Counted from the stretch's first letter, positions 25,051 through 34,488 are shown. The stretch: 64,000 bases of DNA from Bradyrhizobium sp. CCH5-F6 (GCF_001556045.1 NZ_LSIC01000113.1:1-64000), one strand, 5' to 3'. The notes: a model not told the origin generated them from the letters alone. Numbers and translations are program-made.

Positions 25051-25848
25051 GTGGCCGTGCTCGATGCAGGCCAGACAGCGGGAACAAGTGCGCGGTTCAA
25101 GCTGCCCACCGCAGCTCGGATTGCGCTGCTCCAGATCGCACTATTGGTCGCACTGCTGGCGGCCTGGGAGCTTGCGATCCGCCTCGGCTTCATCGCCGTC
25201 TATCTCTACGGCCAGCCGAGCGGCATCATCGCGAAAGCGGGCAAGCTCATCGCCAGTGGCGAGTTGCTCCGCGACGCCGGGCTGACCGCATGGGAAGCCA
25301 TCGCCGGTTTCCTGATCGGCACGTTGCTCGGCAGCGCTGCGGGATTGTCGCTATGGCTGTTCCCGACCGGCGCGGCGGTGCTGCGGCCGTATCTGATCGC
25401 GCTCAACGGCCTACCGAAAATCGCGCTGGCACCGCTGATCATCGTCTGGTTCGGCATCGGCCTCTCCTCGAAGATCGCGATCGCGGCGATCATCACCTTC
25501 ATCGTCGCGGTCATCACCGCGCTCCAGGGCGCCAAGGAGGTCGACGCAGATCTCGTCAAGCTGCTGCGCTCGCTCGGCGCTTCGCGCTGGAAGACCTGGC
25601 GCGCCGTGATCGTGCCCGGCGCGATGCCGTGGATCGTCGCGGCCTTCCGCCTCAATGTCGGCTTTGCCCTGATCGGCGCCGTCGTCGGCGAGTACATCGC
25701 CTCGAAAGAGGGCCTCGGTTACATGATCTACTATGCCGGCGTGCTCTACGACCTCAACGCGGTGTGGGTGGGCATCGCAGCGCTGATGGCGGTGGCGCTG
25801 CTGATGTACGCCGCGATCGACTTGATCGAGCGGCGCCTGCTGTCCTGA
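25051..25848 (+). CDS. ABC transporter permease (SsuC/TauC type)
   Basis: A 265-residue membrane protein with six predicted helices. The EAA loop that contacts the ATPase is LLRSLGASRWKTWRAVIVPGAMP (around residue 175), and LPKIALAPLIIVWFGIG is a signature of the nitrate/sulfonate/taurine permease family. GTG start one base after the RutC-like stop. It forms the membrane part of the importer with the binding protein and ATPase in the same operon. Confidence 0.9.
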   Translation: MAVLDAGQTAGTSARFKLPTAARIALLQIALLVALLAAWELAIRLGFIAVYLYGQPSGIIAKAGKLIASGELLRDAGLTAWEAIAGFLIGTLLGSAAGLSLWLFPTGAAVLRPYLIALNGLPKIALAPLIIVWFGIGLSSKIAIAAIITFIVAVITALQGAKEVDADLVKLLRSLGASRWKTWRAVIVPGAMPWIVAAFRLNVGFALIGAVVGEYIASKEGLGYMIYYAGVLYDLNAVWVGIAALMAVALLMYAAIDLIERRLLS

Positions 25849-25880
25849 TCCGAAACTCATCACTCAATAGCTGGGACGTC

Positions 25881-26672
25881 ATGGCTTTTGCACGCGGCAA
25901 GGATGCCGAGATCTATTACGAAGTTCACGGGCACGGTACGCCGGTTTTGCTCTCGGCCGGCATGGGCGGCAGCGGCTCGTTCTGGGCGCCGCAGCTGGAT
26001 GCGCTCACCGAGCGCCATCAGGTCATTCTCTACGATCACGTCGGCACCGGCCGCAGCGCACGAAGCGATCGCAGCATCGCCGGCATGGCCGACGACATCG
26101 CCAGCGTGCTCGACCATGCAAACGTCGATGCCGCGCATGTCGTCGGCCACGCCATCGGCGGCATTGTCGGCATGGAGCTGGCGCTGCGTCATCCGAAACG
26201 CCTGCGCAGCCTCACCATCGTCAACGGCTGGGGCCGCGCCGATCCGTTCCTGCGGCGCTGCTTCGAGATCCGGAAAATGCTGCTCAACCAGTCCGGACCG
26301 CAAGCCTATGTGCGCGCGCAGCCGCTGTTCCTCTATCCGCCGCAATGGATCTCCGAGAACATCGCCCATCTCGACGCGGAGGAAGAACGCATCCTGAAAC
26401 ACTTCCCGTCCGTCGCGACGATGAACCAGCGCATCGACATGTTCCTGGCATTCGAGGGCGGCCGGCGCCTCAAAGAGATCAACGTACCCACGCTGCTGTC
26501 GTCCGCAAAGGACGACGCGCTGGTGCCGGCCTATCTCACCCGCGAGCTCGCCGCTTCCATTCCCGGCGCGCGCGTGCACGAGGTGGGTTGGGGGGCCCAT
26601 GCCTTCAGCGTGGTCACACCGAATATCTTCAACGACACGCTGCTCGACTTCTGCAGGGAGGTGGACCGATGA
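25881..26672 (+). CDS. rutD: Alpha/beta hydrolase, RutD-like
   Basis: A 263-residue alpha/beta hydrolase. The strand-5 elbow reads VVGHAIGGIVGMELALRHP: the nucleophile position is Ala, not Ser, as I recall for Escherichia coli RutD (GHALGA). Other RutD-like segments are NGWGRADPFLRRCFEIR and PLFLYPPQW. RutD is proposed to hydrolyse aminoacrylate or its products. A C-terminal His is present (GWGAHAFSVV). It lies 32 bases after the permease stop and overlaps the ATPase start by four bases. Confidence 0.85.
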   Translation: MAFARGKDAEIYYEVHGHGTPVLLSAGMGGSGSFWAPQLDALTERHQVILYDHVGTGRSARSDRSIAGMADDIASVLDHANVDAAHVVGHAIGGIVGMELALRHPKRLRSLTIVNGWGRADPFLRRCFEIRKMLLNQSGPQAYVRAQPLFLYPPQWISENIAHLDAEEERILKHFPSVATMNQRIDMFLAFEGGRRLKEINVPTLLSSAKDDALVPAYLTRELAASIPGARVHEVGWGAHAFSVVTPNIFNDTLLDFCREVDR

Positions 26673-27478
26673 ACGCGCTCGCGCAGAATATTGCAGGCTC
26701 GGAGCCGATCGTGCTGCGCGCCGAGAATGTCGGCGTCACCTTCGAAGGCGCCGGCCATCCGGTCGAGGCGATCCGCAAGGTGGATTTCGAGCTGCGCCGC
26801 GGCGAGACGCTCGCGATCGTCGGCCCCTCCGGCTGCGGTAAGTCCACGCTGTTCAACGCCATCGCCGGCCTGCTGCGGCCGACCCGAGGCCATGTCGAGG
26901 TCGGTGGCCGCCGCGTCGACGATGCCGCGGGCCATGTCGGCTACATGCTGCAGAAGGATCTGCTGCTGCCGTGGCGCAGCGTGCTCGACAACGTCATGCT
27001 CGGGCTGGAGATCCGCAAAACGCCGAAGTCGCGCGCGCGAGAGATCGCACTGGAGCTGATCAAGGCCTATGGCCTCGCCGGCTTCGAACAGGCCAAGCCA
27101 GCGGCGCTCTCCGGCGGCATGCGCCAACGCGTCGCCATCATGCGCACGCTCGCCTTCGATCCCGAAGTGATCCTGCTCGACGAGCCGTTCTCGGCGCTCG
27201 ACTTCCAGACGCGCCTGCTGATGCAGGCCGACGTCTCCCGCATCATCGCCGAGCGCGGCAAGAGCGCGATCCTCGTCACTCACGATATCGGCGAAGCCAT
27301 CGCCATGGCCGACCGCGTGCTGGTGCTGAGCGCACGGCCCGCCACGGTGCGCGCGCTACACGTGATCGAGTTGCCGCGGGAGGGCCGCGATCCCGCCGCG
27401 CTGCGCACCGATACAGCGTTCCAGCATTATTTTGCTCAGATCTGGGCCGACTTGGAGAAGCCTGCCGGCGTCGCGTGA
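26669..27478 (+). CDS. ABC transporter ATP-binding protein (SsuB/TauB type)
   Basis: A 269-residue ATPase. Walker A is GPSGCGKST (about residues 52-60), Q-loop LQKDLLLPW, signature LSGGMRQRVAIMRTLA, Walker B VILLDEPFSALD and switch His in LVTHDIGEAIAMADR. ATGA overlap with the RutD-like gene. With the permease and Tat-exported binding protein it completes one importer. Last gene of the operon. Confidence 0.92.
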   Translation: MNALAQNIAGSEPIVLRAENVGVTFEGAGHPVEAIRKVDFELRRGETLAIVGPSGCGKSTLFNAIAGLLRPTRGHVEVGGRRVDDAAGHVGYMLQKDLLLPWRSVLDNVMLGLEIRKTPKSRAREIALELIKAYGLAGFEQAKPAALSGGMRQRVAIMRTLAFDPEVILLDEPFSALDFQTRLLMQADVSRIIAERGKSAILVTHDIGEAIAMADRVLVLSARPATVRALHVIELPREGRDPAALRTDTAFQHYFAQIWADLEKPAGVA

Positions 27479-27769
27479 GGCCAGCCCACCCCTGTGCCGG
27501 GCCGGGCACTCGGGCATTGAACGTTGTGGCCTTCAATCGGGCAAAAGGCTCAGCGCGAGGAATTGTACGCCGTTCTGCACCGAATGGCGGAAAATGGCGC
27601 GCCATTCAGAACAAAACTACGAACTTGTATATTATTGAAATAGTTATCTAATTTCAAGCAGCCAATGATCGTTTTGGGCCATCCGCCCCCGGGTCCGGAG
27701 CGGCTTGTCTCGGGCCGCTATACGCATCGCGTCGCCATCGCCAACAGCCGGCTGACTCGCTCGCCGATG

Positions 27770-27982
27770 GTAAGGTGAGCGTCGAGTTGCGCCAGTCTTA
27801 TGCGAGGGTGGGCACTTCGCCCTGATCAAGCATCAGCGCTACGCCCATGCCAAGCTGTTCAAGCGTGCCGGGCGGGCGCTGAAGACGTTGCGCACCTTTC
27901 TCGGCCGTGTGATGCGCGACATCAGCCGCAAGATTGCGGGCGACGCCGCGCTTGAGAGGAGGTTTGCCAAGCTGTTATGCTG
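27770..27982 (+). pseudogene. IS5-family transposase fragment
   Basis: Two adjacent frames give VELRQSYARVG and then, after a frameshift near 27805, HFALIKHQRYAHAKLFKRAG followed by LKTLRTFLGRVMRDISRKIAGD and a stop. This is the middle part of the IS5-family transposase type whose other copy is split by IS66 near 46.6 and 49.2 kb. Both ends and the catalytic C-terminal half are missing. Confidence 0.65.
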
Positions 27983-28123
27983 ATGGTGTTCAAGCTCATC
28001 CTCGCCGCATTAAAGATCTGGCGGCAGCTCAAAGGCACAAATCATTTGTCGAAACTCATTGCAGGTGTCAGATTCAACGACCGCATCGAGGTCATCCAAA
28101 AGCCGGCGAACCGGGTCGCCTGA
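27977..28123 (+). pseudogene. IS256-family transposase C-terminal fragment
   Basis: A 48-codon frame reads FKLILAALKIWRQLKGTNHL then KLIAGVRFNDRIEVIQKP and a stop. This is the characteristic C-terminus of IS256-family (mutator-type) transposases, where a W-R-x-L-x-G core is followed by F-x-x-G/D-I-x-V. The rest of the gene is gone. Confidence 0.6.
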
Positions 28124-28468
28124 TCACCTTGTCGTCACCCAAATATTCCGCATAGCTCACTCAAGAACGTCAGGTACCCGCGCCCTCGCAATCGAACTGC
28201 GCGGCAAGCGTGAGTTTTCGCCTGAGCGCGCCAAGCGTTGTATCGACCGTCGAACAAGCGCGACAGCTCCGACCTACCGACCGGCTCTTCTTAAACTGTT
28301 AGCACAAGGTCTTCAAAACGATTCTCGGGGGATTGTCTCACTCCCATACGCCAAGGACAGTGGCGTGCGGGTTACAGTTCGCGCCATACGGAAATCTGCT
28401 TACGGCTAAGACGCGCTTCCAAAGTTCGCTAAGGGCAAGTCTCGTCACGCATTCTCATAGGTCGGTTG

Positions 28469-28483
28469 TTAGAAGCATTCCAA
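28469..28483. promoter_or_regulatory. Candidate ICE (Irr) iron-control box
   Basis: TTAGAA-GCA-TTCCAA matches the rhizobial ICE motif (TTTAGAA-N3-TTCTAAA) with mismatches in the second half and outer bases. It lies about 155 bases ahead of the TonB-dependent receptor start. A second partial TTTTAGAAAA follows. Irr control of iron uptake is known in Bradyrhizobium; its action here is inferred. Confidence 0.35.
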
Positions 28484-28636
28484 TTTGACAGCTACTCCGC
28501 GGCAGATTTTAGAAAACCTACAAGTCAGGCCGATTCGAAAAGGGTGTTGCCAGGAATCCATTGCGGACTTCCGGTTCCAATGATCCATTTCATCAAGCGA
28601 CGAAATCGCGCGAGAAGAGATTGAATTGGGGGCTAT

Positions 28637-31174
28637 ATGTTTTGCGTGAAAATACCAAGAACGCTTCGCGTTGGTAAGAACGGGATCAAGTCGACCGCTG
28701 AAGAATGCCAATCCGGAAAGGTGTCTGCGGTGGCTGGGCTGATTGCTGTCGCATCGTTCTCCGGCGCAAAAGCCCAGCAATCCGATCTCCCTCCCGTGAC
28801 GGTCGACGCGCCGATTCAGCGGCCGCGGCCCAAGGCATCGAAGCCGTCACCCGACCAGATCCGGGCTCGCGATGCGCTCCGGCGCGCACCGACCCGGCAA
28901 ACGACGCAGGCTCCGCCTCCGGCCGCCGGAAGCCGGGCTCCCGATCGCAACCCGTATGCCGATCCGTCCGCTCCCTACAAGGTCGACCATCTACAGGCAG
29001 GCGGCAAATTTCCAGAGCCGCTGCTCAATACGCCGAAGACGGTGACCGTTCTCAGCAAGGAGGTGCTCGCGGACAAGAACGCGACATCGCTGAAGCAGGC
29101 GATTCTGAGCACGGCCGGCGTCACGCTCGGCACCGGCGAAGGCGGAAATGCCTTTGGCGACCGCTTCTTCATCCGCGGTTTTGACGCGCGCAATGACATC
29201 TTCATCGACGGCGTGCGCGATTCCGGCGTCAGCGTGCGCGAGAACTTCTTCACCGAGCAGGTCGAGATCTTGCGCGGTCCGGGCTCGTCATTTGCAGGCC
29301 GCGGCACCACCGGCGGCGCGATCAACATCGTAACCAAGCAGGCCACGACCGATGGCAATTTCTACAACATGGACACGACGTTCGGCACCGACAGGACCAA
29401 GCGCGTCGTGCTCGACGTCAACCAGGTCATCAACCCGACCTGGGGGGTGCGCGCCGGCGGACTGTTCCAGGATGCCGGCGTGGCCGGCCGGGACTATGTC
29501 ACCGACAATCGCAACGGCGGCTTTCTGGCAACGACGTGGACGCCGACCGATGCTGTCAAGATCTACGCCAACTACATCCACACCGAGCTGACCGGCTTCC
29601 CGGATTTCGGCGTTCCCTATTACCGGCCGAGCACGGCGACTACGGCCGGCGGCCCGTTCCCGGACTTCGGCTCGAACCGCAGGAATTGGTACGGCTTTGT
29701 TAACCGCGATTTCTCCCGGACGGGCCAGGACATCGGGACACTCAATGCCGAATTCCAGGTGACGCCCGACGTGCTGATCACCAACAAGTTCCGCGACTCG
29801 CACTCGACGCAGAACTACATCGGGACGCTGCCGGAAGCGCCGGTCATTGCCACTCCGCTCTCGGCCTCGACGCTCAGCGCCAACCCGCAGAGCCGCTACC
29901 AGGCCACCGACGTGATTGCCAACCAGACCGAGGCGACCTACAAATTTACGGACAATGCCGGCTTCAAGCATACCGCGCTGGGCGGCTTCGAATACGACCG
30001 GGAGAGGTCGTCGATCGACCGCTATCTCGGCCTCAGCTCGGAAGCGCTGCCCGGCGGCTTTAGCGGGAACGGTTCGCTGGCGGGCGTGAGCGTGTTCTAT
30101 CCGCAGTTCACCAACCTCCCCTTCGGTGTGCCGTTTGGCCTCTCGGGATTGCCGACCAAGATCGCGATCGACACCAAGAGCATCTACGTCATCGATTCCG
30201 CCAACTACAACGACCTACTGATCCTCAATGGCGGCGTCCGCTATGACGACTACAACATCAAGGTGAACGGCTACGGCACCGTCAACGGCGTCGCCAACGT
30301 CTTCGGTCAGCAAGAGCAGCATACGGGGATGCCGAACTTCAACCTCGGCCTGACGCTAAAGCCCTTGCCGAACGGAAGCGTCTACGCCGCCTACGCCACA
30401 TCGTCGAACCCGGTCGGCGCGGAGTTCGACGGCACCAGCATCCAGTATGGCGGCCTTGCACCGGTGCTGAACGGCAATCCGCCTCAGATCTTCGGTCCGG
30501 AGAAGAACAGGGCGATCGAAATCGGCACCAAGTGGGAATTGTTCGACCGGCACGCGCTGCTGACCGCCGCACTGTTCCAGACCGAAAAGGAAAACGCACG
30601 CGAGTCACGCAACATCACGGCCGCAACTGCGACCGCGGCGTGTCCCTACCCAGCCGGCACCACCGGTACCGTCTCCTGCCTCAGCGCGGGCGCGGCCTAT
30701 CGCATCCGCGGCATCGATCTCGGCCTTGGCGGCAACATCACCGACAAATGGAGCGTCATGGCGGGACTCGTGCTGATGCAGTCCGAGGTCACGAAGTCCA
30801 ACATCCCGCCCGCCAATACCACGCTCTATGCAACCAATGTCGGCCGGCCGCTTGCGAACGTGGCGCACCAGTCGTTGAGCCTGCTCAGCAAATACCAGGT
30901 GACTGATGTCTGGGAGCTTGGCGGCCAGGCCGTCTATCGTTCGAAGGTATATGGCGGCACGTTCCTCGCCGCCAACCAAGGCACATCGATCCCGAGCTAC
31001 TGGCGCTTCGACGCCTTTGCCGAGGCGAAGATCAACCAGAACTGGAAGCTGAAGGTTCACGTCAACAACATCTTCGACAAGCGCTACTACGATGCGCTGT
31101 ATCAGAGCGCCGCACCGTTCGTCTTCCAAGCTCCAGGACGCGCAGCCTATCTTGTGATTTCAGCGCGATACTAA
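28637..31174 (+). CDS. TonB-dependent siderophore receptor (Fiu/FcuA-like)
   Basis: An 845-residue outer-membrane receptor. A signal peptide ends near SGAKAQQ (about residue 48), followed by a proline-rich linker. The plug domain (about 115-245) contains LLNTPKTVTVLSKEVL, FFIRGFDARNDIFIDGVRD, VEILRGPGSSFAGRGTTGGAIN and NIVTKQ. The barrel ends in PGRAAYLVISARY with a terminal aromatic, as required for BAM insertion. It imports ferric (probably catecholate) siderophores with TonB energy. No siderophore ABC genes are adjacent. The candidate ICE box upstream suggests iron control. Confidence 0.92.
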   Translation: MFCVKIPRTLRVGKNGIKSTAEECQSGKVSAVAGLIAVASFSGAKAQQSDLPPVTVDAPIQRPRPKASKPSPDQIRARDALRRAPTRQTTQAPPPAAGSRAPDRNPYADPSAPYKVDHLQAGGKFPEPLLNTPKTVTVLSKEVLADKNATSLKQAILSTAGVTLGTGEGGNAFGDRFFIRGFDARNDIFIDGVRDSGVSVRENFFTEQVEILRGPGSSFAGRGTTGGAINIVTKQATTDGNFYNMDTTFGTDRTKRVVLDVNQVINPTWGVRAGGLFQDAGVAGRDYVTDNRNGGFLATTWTPTDAVKIYANYIHTELTGFPDFGVPYYRPSTATTAGGPFPDFGSNRRNWYGFVNRDFSRTGQDIGTLNAEFQVTPDVLITNKFRDSHSTQNYIGTLPEAPVIATPLSASTLSANPQSRYQATDVIANQTEATYKFTDNAGFKHTALGGFEYDRERSSIDRYLGLSSEALPGGFSGNGSLAGVSVFYPQFTNLPFGVPFGLSGLPTKIAIDTKSIYVIDSANYNDLLILNGGVRYDDYNIKVNGYGTVNGVANVFGQQEQHTGMPNFNLGLTLKPLPNGSVYAAYATSSNPVGAEFDGTSIQYGGLAPVLNGNPPQIFGPEKNRAIEIGTKWELFDRHALLTAALFQTEKENARESRNITAATATAACPYPAGTTGTVSCLSAGAAYRIRGIDLGLGGNITDKWSVMAGLVLMQSEVTKSNIPPANTTLYATNVGRPLANVAHQSLSLLSKYQVTDVWELGGQAVYRSKVYGGTFLAANQGTSIPSYWRFDAFAEAKINQNWKLKVHVNNIFDKRYYDALYQSAAPFVFQAPGRAAYLVISARY

Positions 31175-31362
31175 GTCGGAAAGGTGTGAGCTGGCAGTTG
31201 GTCAATTCACGCTATTCACCGCCACGGCGGGATATGCCTATCACACCCAAAAACCACCGCATTTGTTACGATGCACCAAAGAAGTCGCGCTCAGTTCGCT
31301 ATAAAGCTATAAGCTTGTTTCAGAACGAGTGATTGAGTCGTCCTTCCTTATGGTGAGCCGAA

Positions 31363-31722
31363 ATGAAGCGCGAGCCGGGCCGGGATCGGCTCACTGCTGA
31401 AAAACGGAACCGCGCCGCGAAAGAGCGGCAAACGCCCTGCTTCACCCTGGAAATAAATCAGAGGCCGGTGTTGGTTTTCACTGCGCCGTCCTTGTCGAGC
31501 GCCATGAGACGCATTTCTGAGGATTGGTTCGTCGAAGAGCTAGGACGAATGCGCTCAGTCGGATGCTCACTTCTGAGAACACGCGACCAACGTCAAATCA
31601 GACCTGCGAACCCGGAGGAGGCAACGAGGCTGGAGTTGGAACGTAGCTTGGACCGGGCTCGTGGCGAGGATACGAAGTATGCGTTTGCCTTCCTCATCCC
31701 GATCGACAAAGATCCAAACTGA
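31363..31722 (+). CDS. Hypothetical protein
   Basis: A 119-residue, charged, soluble protein: N-terminal basic stretch (MKREPGRDRLTAEKRNRAAK), then FTLEINQRPVLVFTAPSLSS with a likely beta hairpin, ISEDWFVEELGRM, and an acidic C-terminal part (YAFAFLIPIDKDPN). No signal peptide. I do not recognise a named family. It is a single gene downstream of the receptor; codon use fits its neighbours. Confidence 0.55.
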   Translation: MKREPGRDRLTAEKRNRAAKERQTPCFTLEINQRPVLVFTAPSLSSAMRRISEDWFVEELGRMRSVGCSLLRTRDQRQIRPANPEEATRLELERSLDRARGEDTKYAFAFLIPIDKDPN

Positions 31723-32049
31723 CGCGCGTCTAACGACCTCGCGGAGCCGGATTTGTTCCAGCTACGGCTGACGGACGAAACATCGCGGGAGTGGAAAGTA
31801 CATAAGCGTTGCGGCGATCAATCCGTCCGCAACAGTTCTGGAAATCTGGGGAAAGCACACGCGGATCCCAGGCCGGCACTTCACCGTACGCAGGCCTACT
31901 CATTCAAATGGGCAAGTCAAGCCTGCCGAAAGGGCGGGGCTAGAGTTTGAGTGAAACAAACCCAACTTAACCTAGCGGGCAACTTAATAACTTAGACTGC
32001 AAGCCGGAATTCGTGTGGTTCCCGTCGGACAGCCGCCTGGGCTCTTTTG
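31723..32049. other. Intergenic region, nothing recognised
   Basis: AT-richer than average, between the hypothetical gene and the convergent DUF1236 gene. Short frames here lack family signatures or ribosome sites. Confidence 0.5.
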
Positions 32050-32394
32050 TCAGTCAAAATGATGGATCACTCGTCGCGTCGAATGATCAACAATCACGGG
32101 CCTCTCGTTGAGGAGACCGTATCCGTAGTGGCTTCCGTGCGGGACGCGCGTAGCAAGCGTGTCAGGAAGGGGATGAAGCTCCATTGCGTCCGGAACGACA
32201 TCTCCGACATGGGCATGAAAGTGAGGATCGCGGAACGAACTGTAGTGCTGATGTCTAAAATGCTGGTGGAGCATTTCCCTATGTTCTGTAGTGAAAGTGG
32301 GTGCGCCATCATGATGATGCTGCGCGGTTGCGACGCCTGCCGAAGCCAACAGAAAAGCGGACCCGGCGATTGAGAAAATAGTCAGTCGTTTCAT
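32050..32394 (-). CDS. DUF1236-like secreted protein
   Basis: A 114-residue protein with a signal peptide (MKRLTIFSIAGSAFLLASAG, cut near VATAQHHH), a His-rich middle (HREMLHQHFRHQHYSSFRDP, HFHAHVGD) and a C-terminal DUF1236-like end: PLPDTLATRVPHGSHYGYGL followed by NERPVIVDHSTRRVIHHFD. The ATG at 32394 is preferred to the one six bases upstream because GAGG is then seven bases away. DUF1236 proteins are periplasmic in rhizobia with unknown role; the many histidines may bind metal. Confidence 0.75.
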   Translation of the reverse strand: MKRLTIFSIAGSAFLLASAGVATAQHHHDGAPTFTTEHREMLHQHFRHQHYSSFRDPHFHAHVGDVVPDAMELHPLPDTLATRVPHGSHYGYGLLNERPVIVDHSTRRVIHHFD

Positions 32395-32622
32395 CTGCAT
32401 ACCTCGGCTTTAGAATGGCGGCGAATAATCAAGCTACGTATCGGCATTCAAAGGGTCGTGGCATTGCGACAAATGGAACCATTCAAATACCATCCGAACA
32501 ATATACAAAATTCCGAGATTTGTGAATTGCCTCGTCTATGCTGGGCTGTTTTGGAACGCCATAGCGGCAATTCGACTTGCGCAAGACGACGATTGCTTGG
32601 CGGATCCGAGGGCAGCGAACCA

Positions 32623-34488
32623 CTATGCTTGAGCCTTGATTAGAGTGTCCATCATTGTTTGCACAACAGACATGATGCGCGCATTGGCGGCGTAAGCGTT
32701 CTGCAACTGGATCAGGTTCGACATCTCCGCGTCCAGGTTGACGCTGGAGGTCGAGTTGAACTTGGCTTGCAACGTAGAAACCACGACGCTCTGCCCCTGC
32801 TGCAGCTGCGTCGCCTGAGTCGATGCATTGCTCTGCACGCTCAGGAATTGCTGCAGATAGCGCGAAACTGAACCGGTGAAGGGTTGCCCTGTTGAGCCGA
32901 GCCCGGTCTGCGGCGAGTACGAGAATACGGCATTGGTGAGCTGGGAATAGAGGTAGTCCGAACGCGTGGTGTCGCCGGCTGGCGTCTGCGGCGAGGTGCT
33001 ATAGATCGACATCTTGGTCGGATCGCTCAGTACCGCCGCGTTCACCTGGATGCGCCCGGCAAGTCCCGTCATCTGCGAGCCGGCCGCGGTGATCGCGCCG
33101 GTATAGAGCGCGCCGCCGTCGGTGAAGAGCGGCAGCTGCGGATTGCCCGACGCCAGCGACGAGATGGTCTTGGTGAGCGAGGCACTGTTGACGGCCGCCG
33201 AGCCCGTGCCGTCGTCGCGGATTTGCAACGTCGCGCCGGAGGTGGCGAACGTCAAAGGCGTGCCTCCGAAAACAGAGTTGAGCGTTGCCAAGATCGAGGT
33301 CATGCCTCCGCTGAAGTCGACCCCGACCTTGAGAGGGTTGGCATTCCCCGCGTTTTGGAGCGGCAATGCCGCGGGGTCAGTCACGTTGACGAGCGTGATC
33401 TGGCGCTGGGTATTGCTCGTTTTATCCGTATAGGTCAGATTGACGGTGTTGCCGGGCAAGGCGCCTGACAGATTGACGTCGAAGCCGGCAGGCGGTCCCG
33501 TTACAGCCTTGCCGGCCGCGGTCTGGTCTGACAACGCGCTCGCAATTGCTGCGGCGAGCTGGTCGATTTGGGTCTGCGCTTGCACCAGCGTCTGGTCGCG
33601 CAGCTTGATATCTGCGGCGATCTGACCCGAGGATACCACATTGTTGGCGACCACATCGATCGAAGAGCCATTGGGCAGCTTGACGTTCAGCGCGCCGACG
33701 CCGGACTTGGCCGGATTGGGATCGTAAAGCGCGATCGCATTGAGTGCGCCTCTCGAAGAGAAGGCGAACTGCGATGCGAGATCGGCGCCGACGAGCTGAA
33801 TGCCCGTGGTTGTGAAGATGTTGGCCTGATTCGAAGCGTCGGTTACGACCCGCACGTCGACGTATTTCGACAGCGTGTTGATCGCCTGGTCGCGCTGGTC
33901 CATCAGCGTTGCGGCGGACGGATCGTTCAGGGCCAGGCCCTGAAGCTTTCCGTTAATGGCTGCGATCTGCGTCATAGCCGCGTTGGCCTGCTGCGCCGAG
34001 ATGCCGAGGTCCTGCTCGACGTTGGAGCGCAGCGACTGGATTCCCTTCGTGGACACGTTGAGCTGCTGCGCCAATGCCTGAGCGGCTGAGATCGCTACGG
34101 TCTGCGCCGACTGCGCGCCTGCACTCGTCGACAGCGCCTGCAATGCGCTGGTCAGCTTGTTGAGCCCGCTTTCGAGCGTGCCGCTGCCGCCGGGGTTGCC
34201 ATAGACGCTCTGCAACTGCTTCAGGATGTTGGCCATTTGATCGGCGTAGCCAGCGCCCCCGGTCTCCGTACGGAGCTGGTCCTGCACATAACGATCGAGC
34301 TCGCGGCTGACGCCGGTGGTGATAACCGAGGATCCGAAGTCGCCGGTCGTGACCTCGATCTGGTTCGGCGTCTGGGCGACGTAACCTGGCGTCTGCGAGT
34401 TGGCGACGTTCGACGAGACGATCGAGAGTGCGGCCTGGTTGGCACGCAGGCCACTCATCGCACTGGCCAAGGCTGAATTCAAACCCAT
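32623..34488 (-). CDS. flgK: Flagellar hook-associated protein FlgK (HAP1)
   Basis: A 621-residue protein. The N-terminal rod/hook motif is SALASAMSGLRANQAALSIV then SSNVANSQTPGYVAQ; the C-terminal amphipathic helix is LDAEMSNLIQLQNAYAANAR followed by IMSVVQTMMDTLIKAQA. The middle (about 200-560) is the variable exposed domain. It joins hook and filament outside the cell. Flagellar genes normally surround it (flgE, flgL), but here it stands alone, so it may be a displaced copy. Confidence 0.92.
   Translation of the reverse strand: MGLNSALASAMSGLRANQAALSIVSSNVANSQTPGYVAQTPNQIEVTTGDFGSSVITTGVSRELDRYVQDQLRTETGGAGYADQMANILKQLQSVYGNPGGSGTLESGLNKLTSALQALSTSAGAQSAQTVAISAAQALAQQLNVSTKGIQSLRSNVEQDLGISAQQANAAMTQIAAINGKLQGLALNDPSAATLMDQRDQAINTLSKYVDVRVVTDASNQANIFTTTGIQLVGADLASQFAFSSRGALNAIALYDPNPAKSGVGALNVKLPNGSSIDVVANNVVSSGQIAADIKLRDQTLVQAQTQIDQLAAAIASALSDQTAAGKAVTGPPAGFDVNLSGALPGNTVNLTYTDKTSNTQRQITLVNVTDPAALPLQNAGNANPLKVGVDFSGGMTSILATLNSVFGGTPLTFATSGATLQIRDDGTGSAAVNSASLTKTISSLASGNPQLPLFTDGGALYTGAITAAGSQMTGLAGRIQVNAAVLSDPTKMSIYSTSPQTPAGDTTRSDYLYSQLTNAVFSYSPQTGLGSTGQPFTGSVSRYLQQFLSVQSNASTQATQLQQGQSVVVSTLQAKFNSTSSVNLDAEMSNLIQLQNAYAANARIMSVVQTMMDTLIKAQA

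Larger units (their letters stand above)
27479..28636. other. Degraded region with transposase fragments
   Basis: No intact gene. The centre holds an IS5-family fragment (about 27770-27982) and an IS256-family fragment (27977-28123), given separately. From 28124 to 28636 I see no recognisable coding sequence; a possible iron-control box is at 28469. Confidence 0.6.

Noticed and set aside
25881..26672. RutD-like protein as inactive because the nucleophile serine is missing
   Set aside because: As I recall, the known RutD protein also has a non-serine residue at this elbow, so the change is a family trait.
28059..28409. A 116-codon gene after the IS256 fragment
   Set aside because: No ribosome site or family signature; it overlaps the transposase fragment in another frame and looks like chance.
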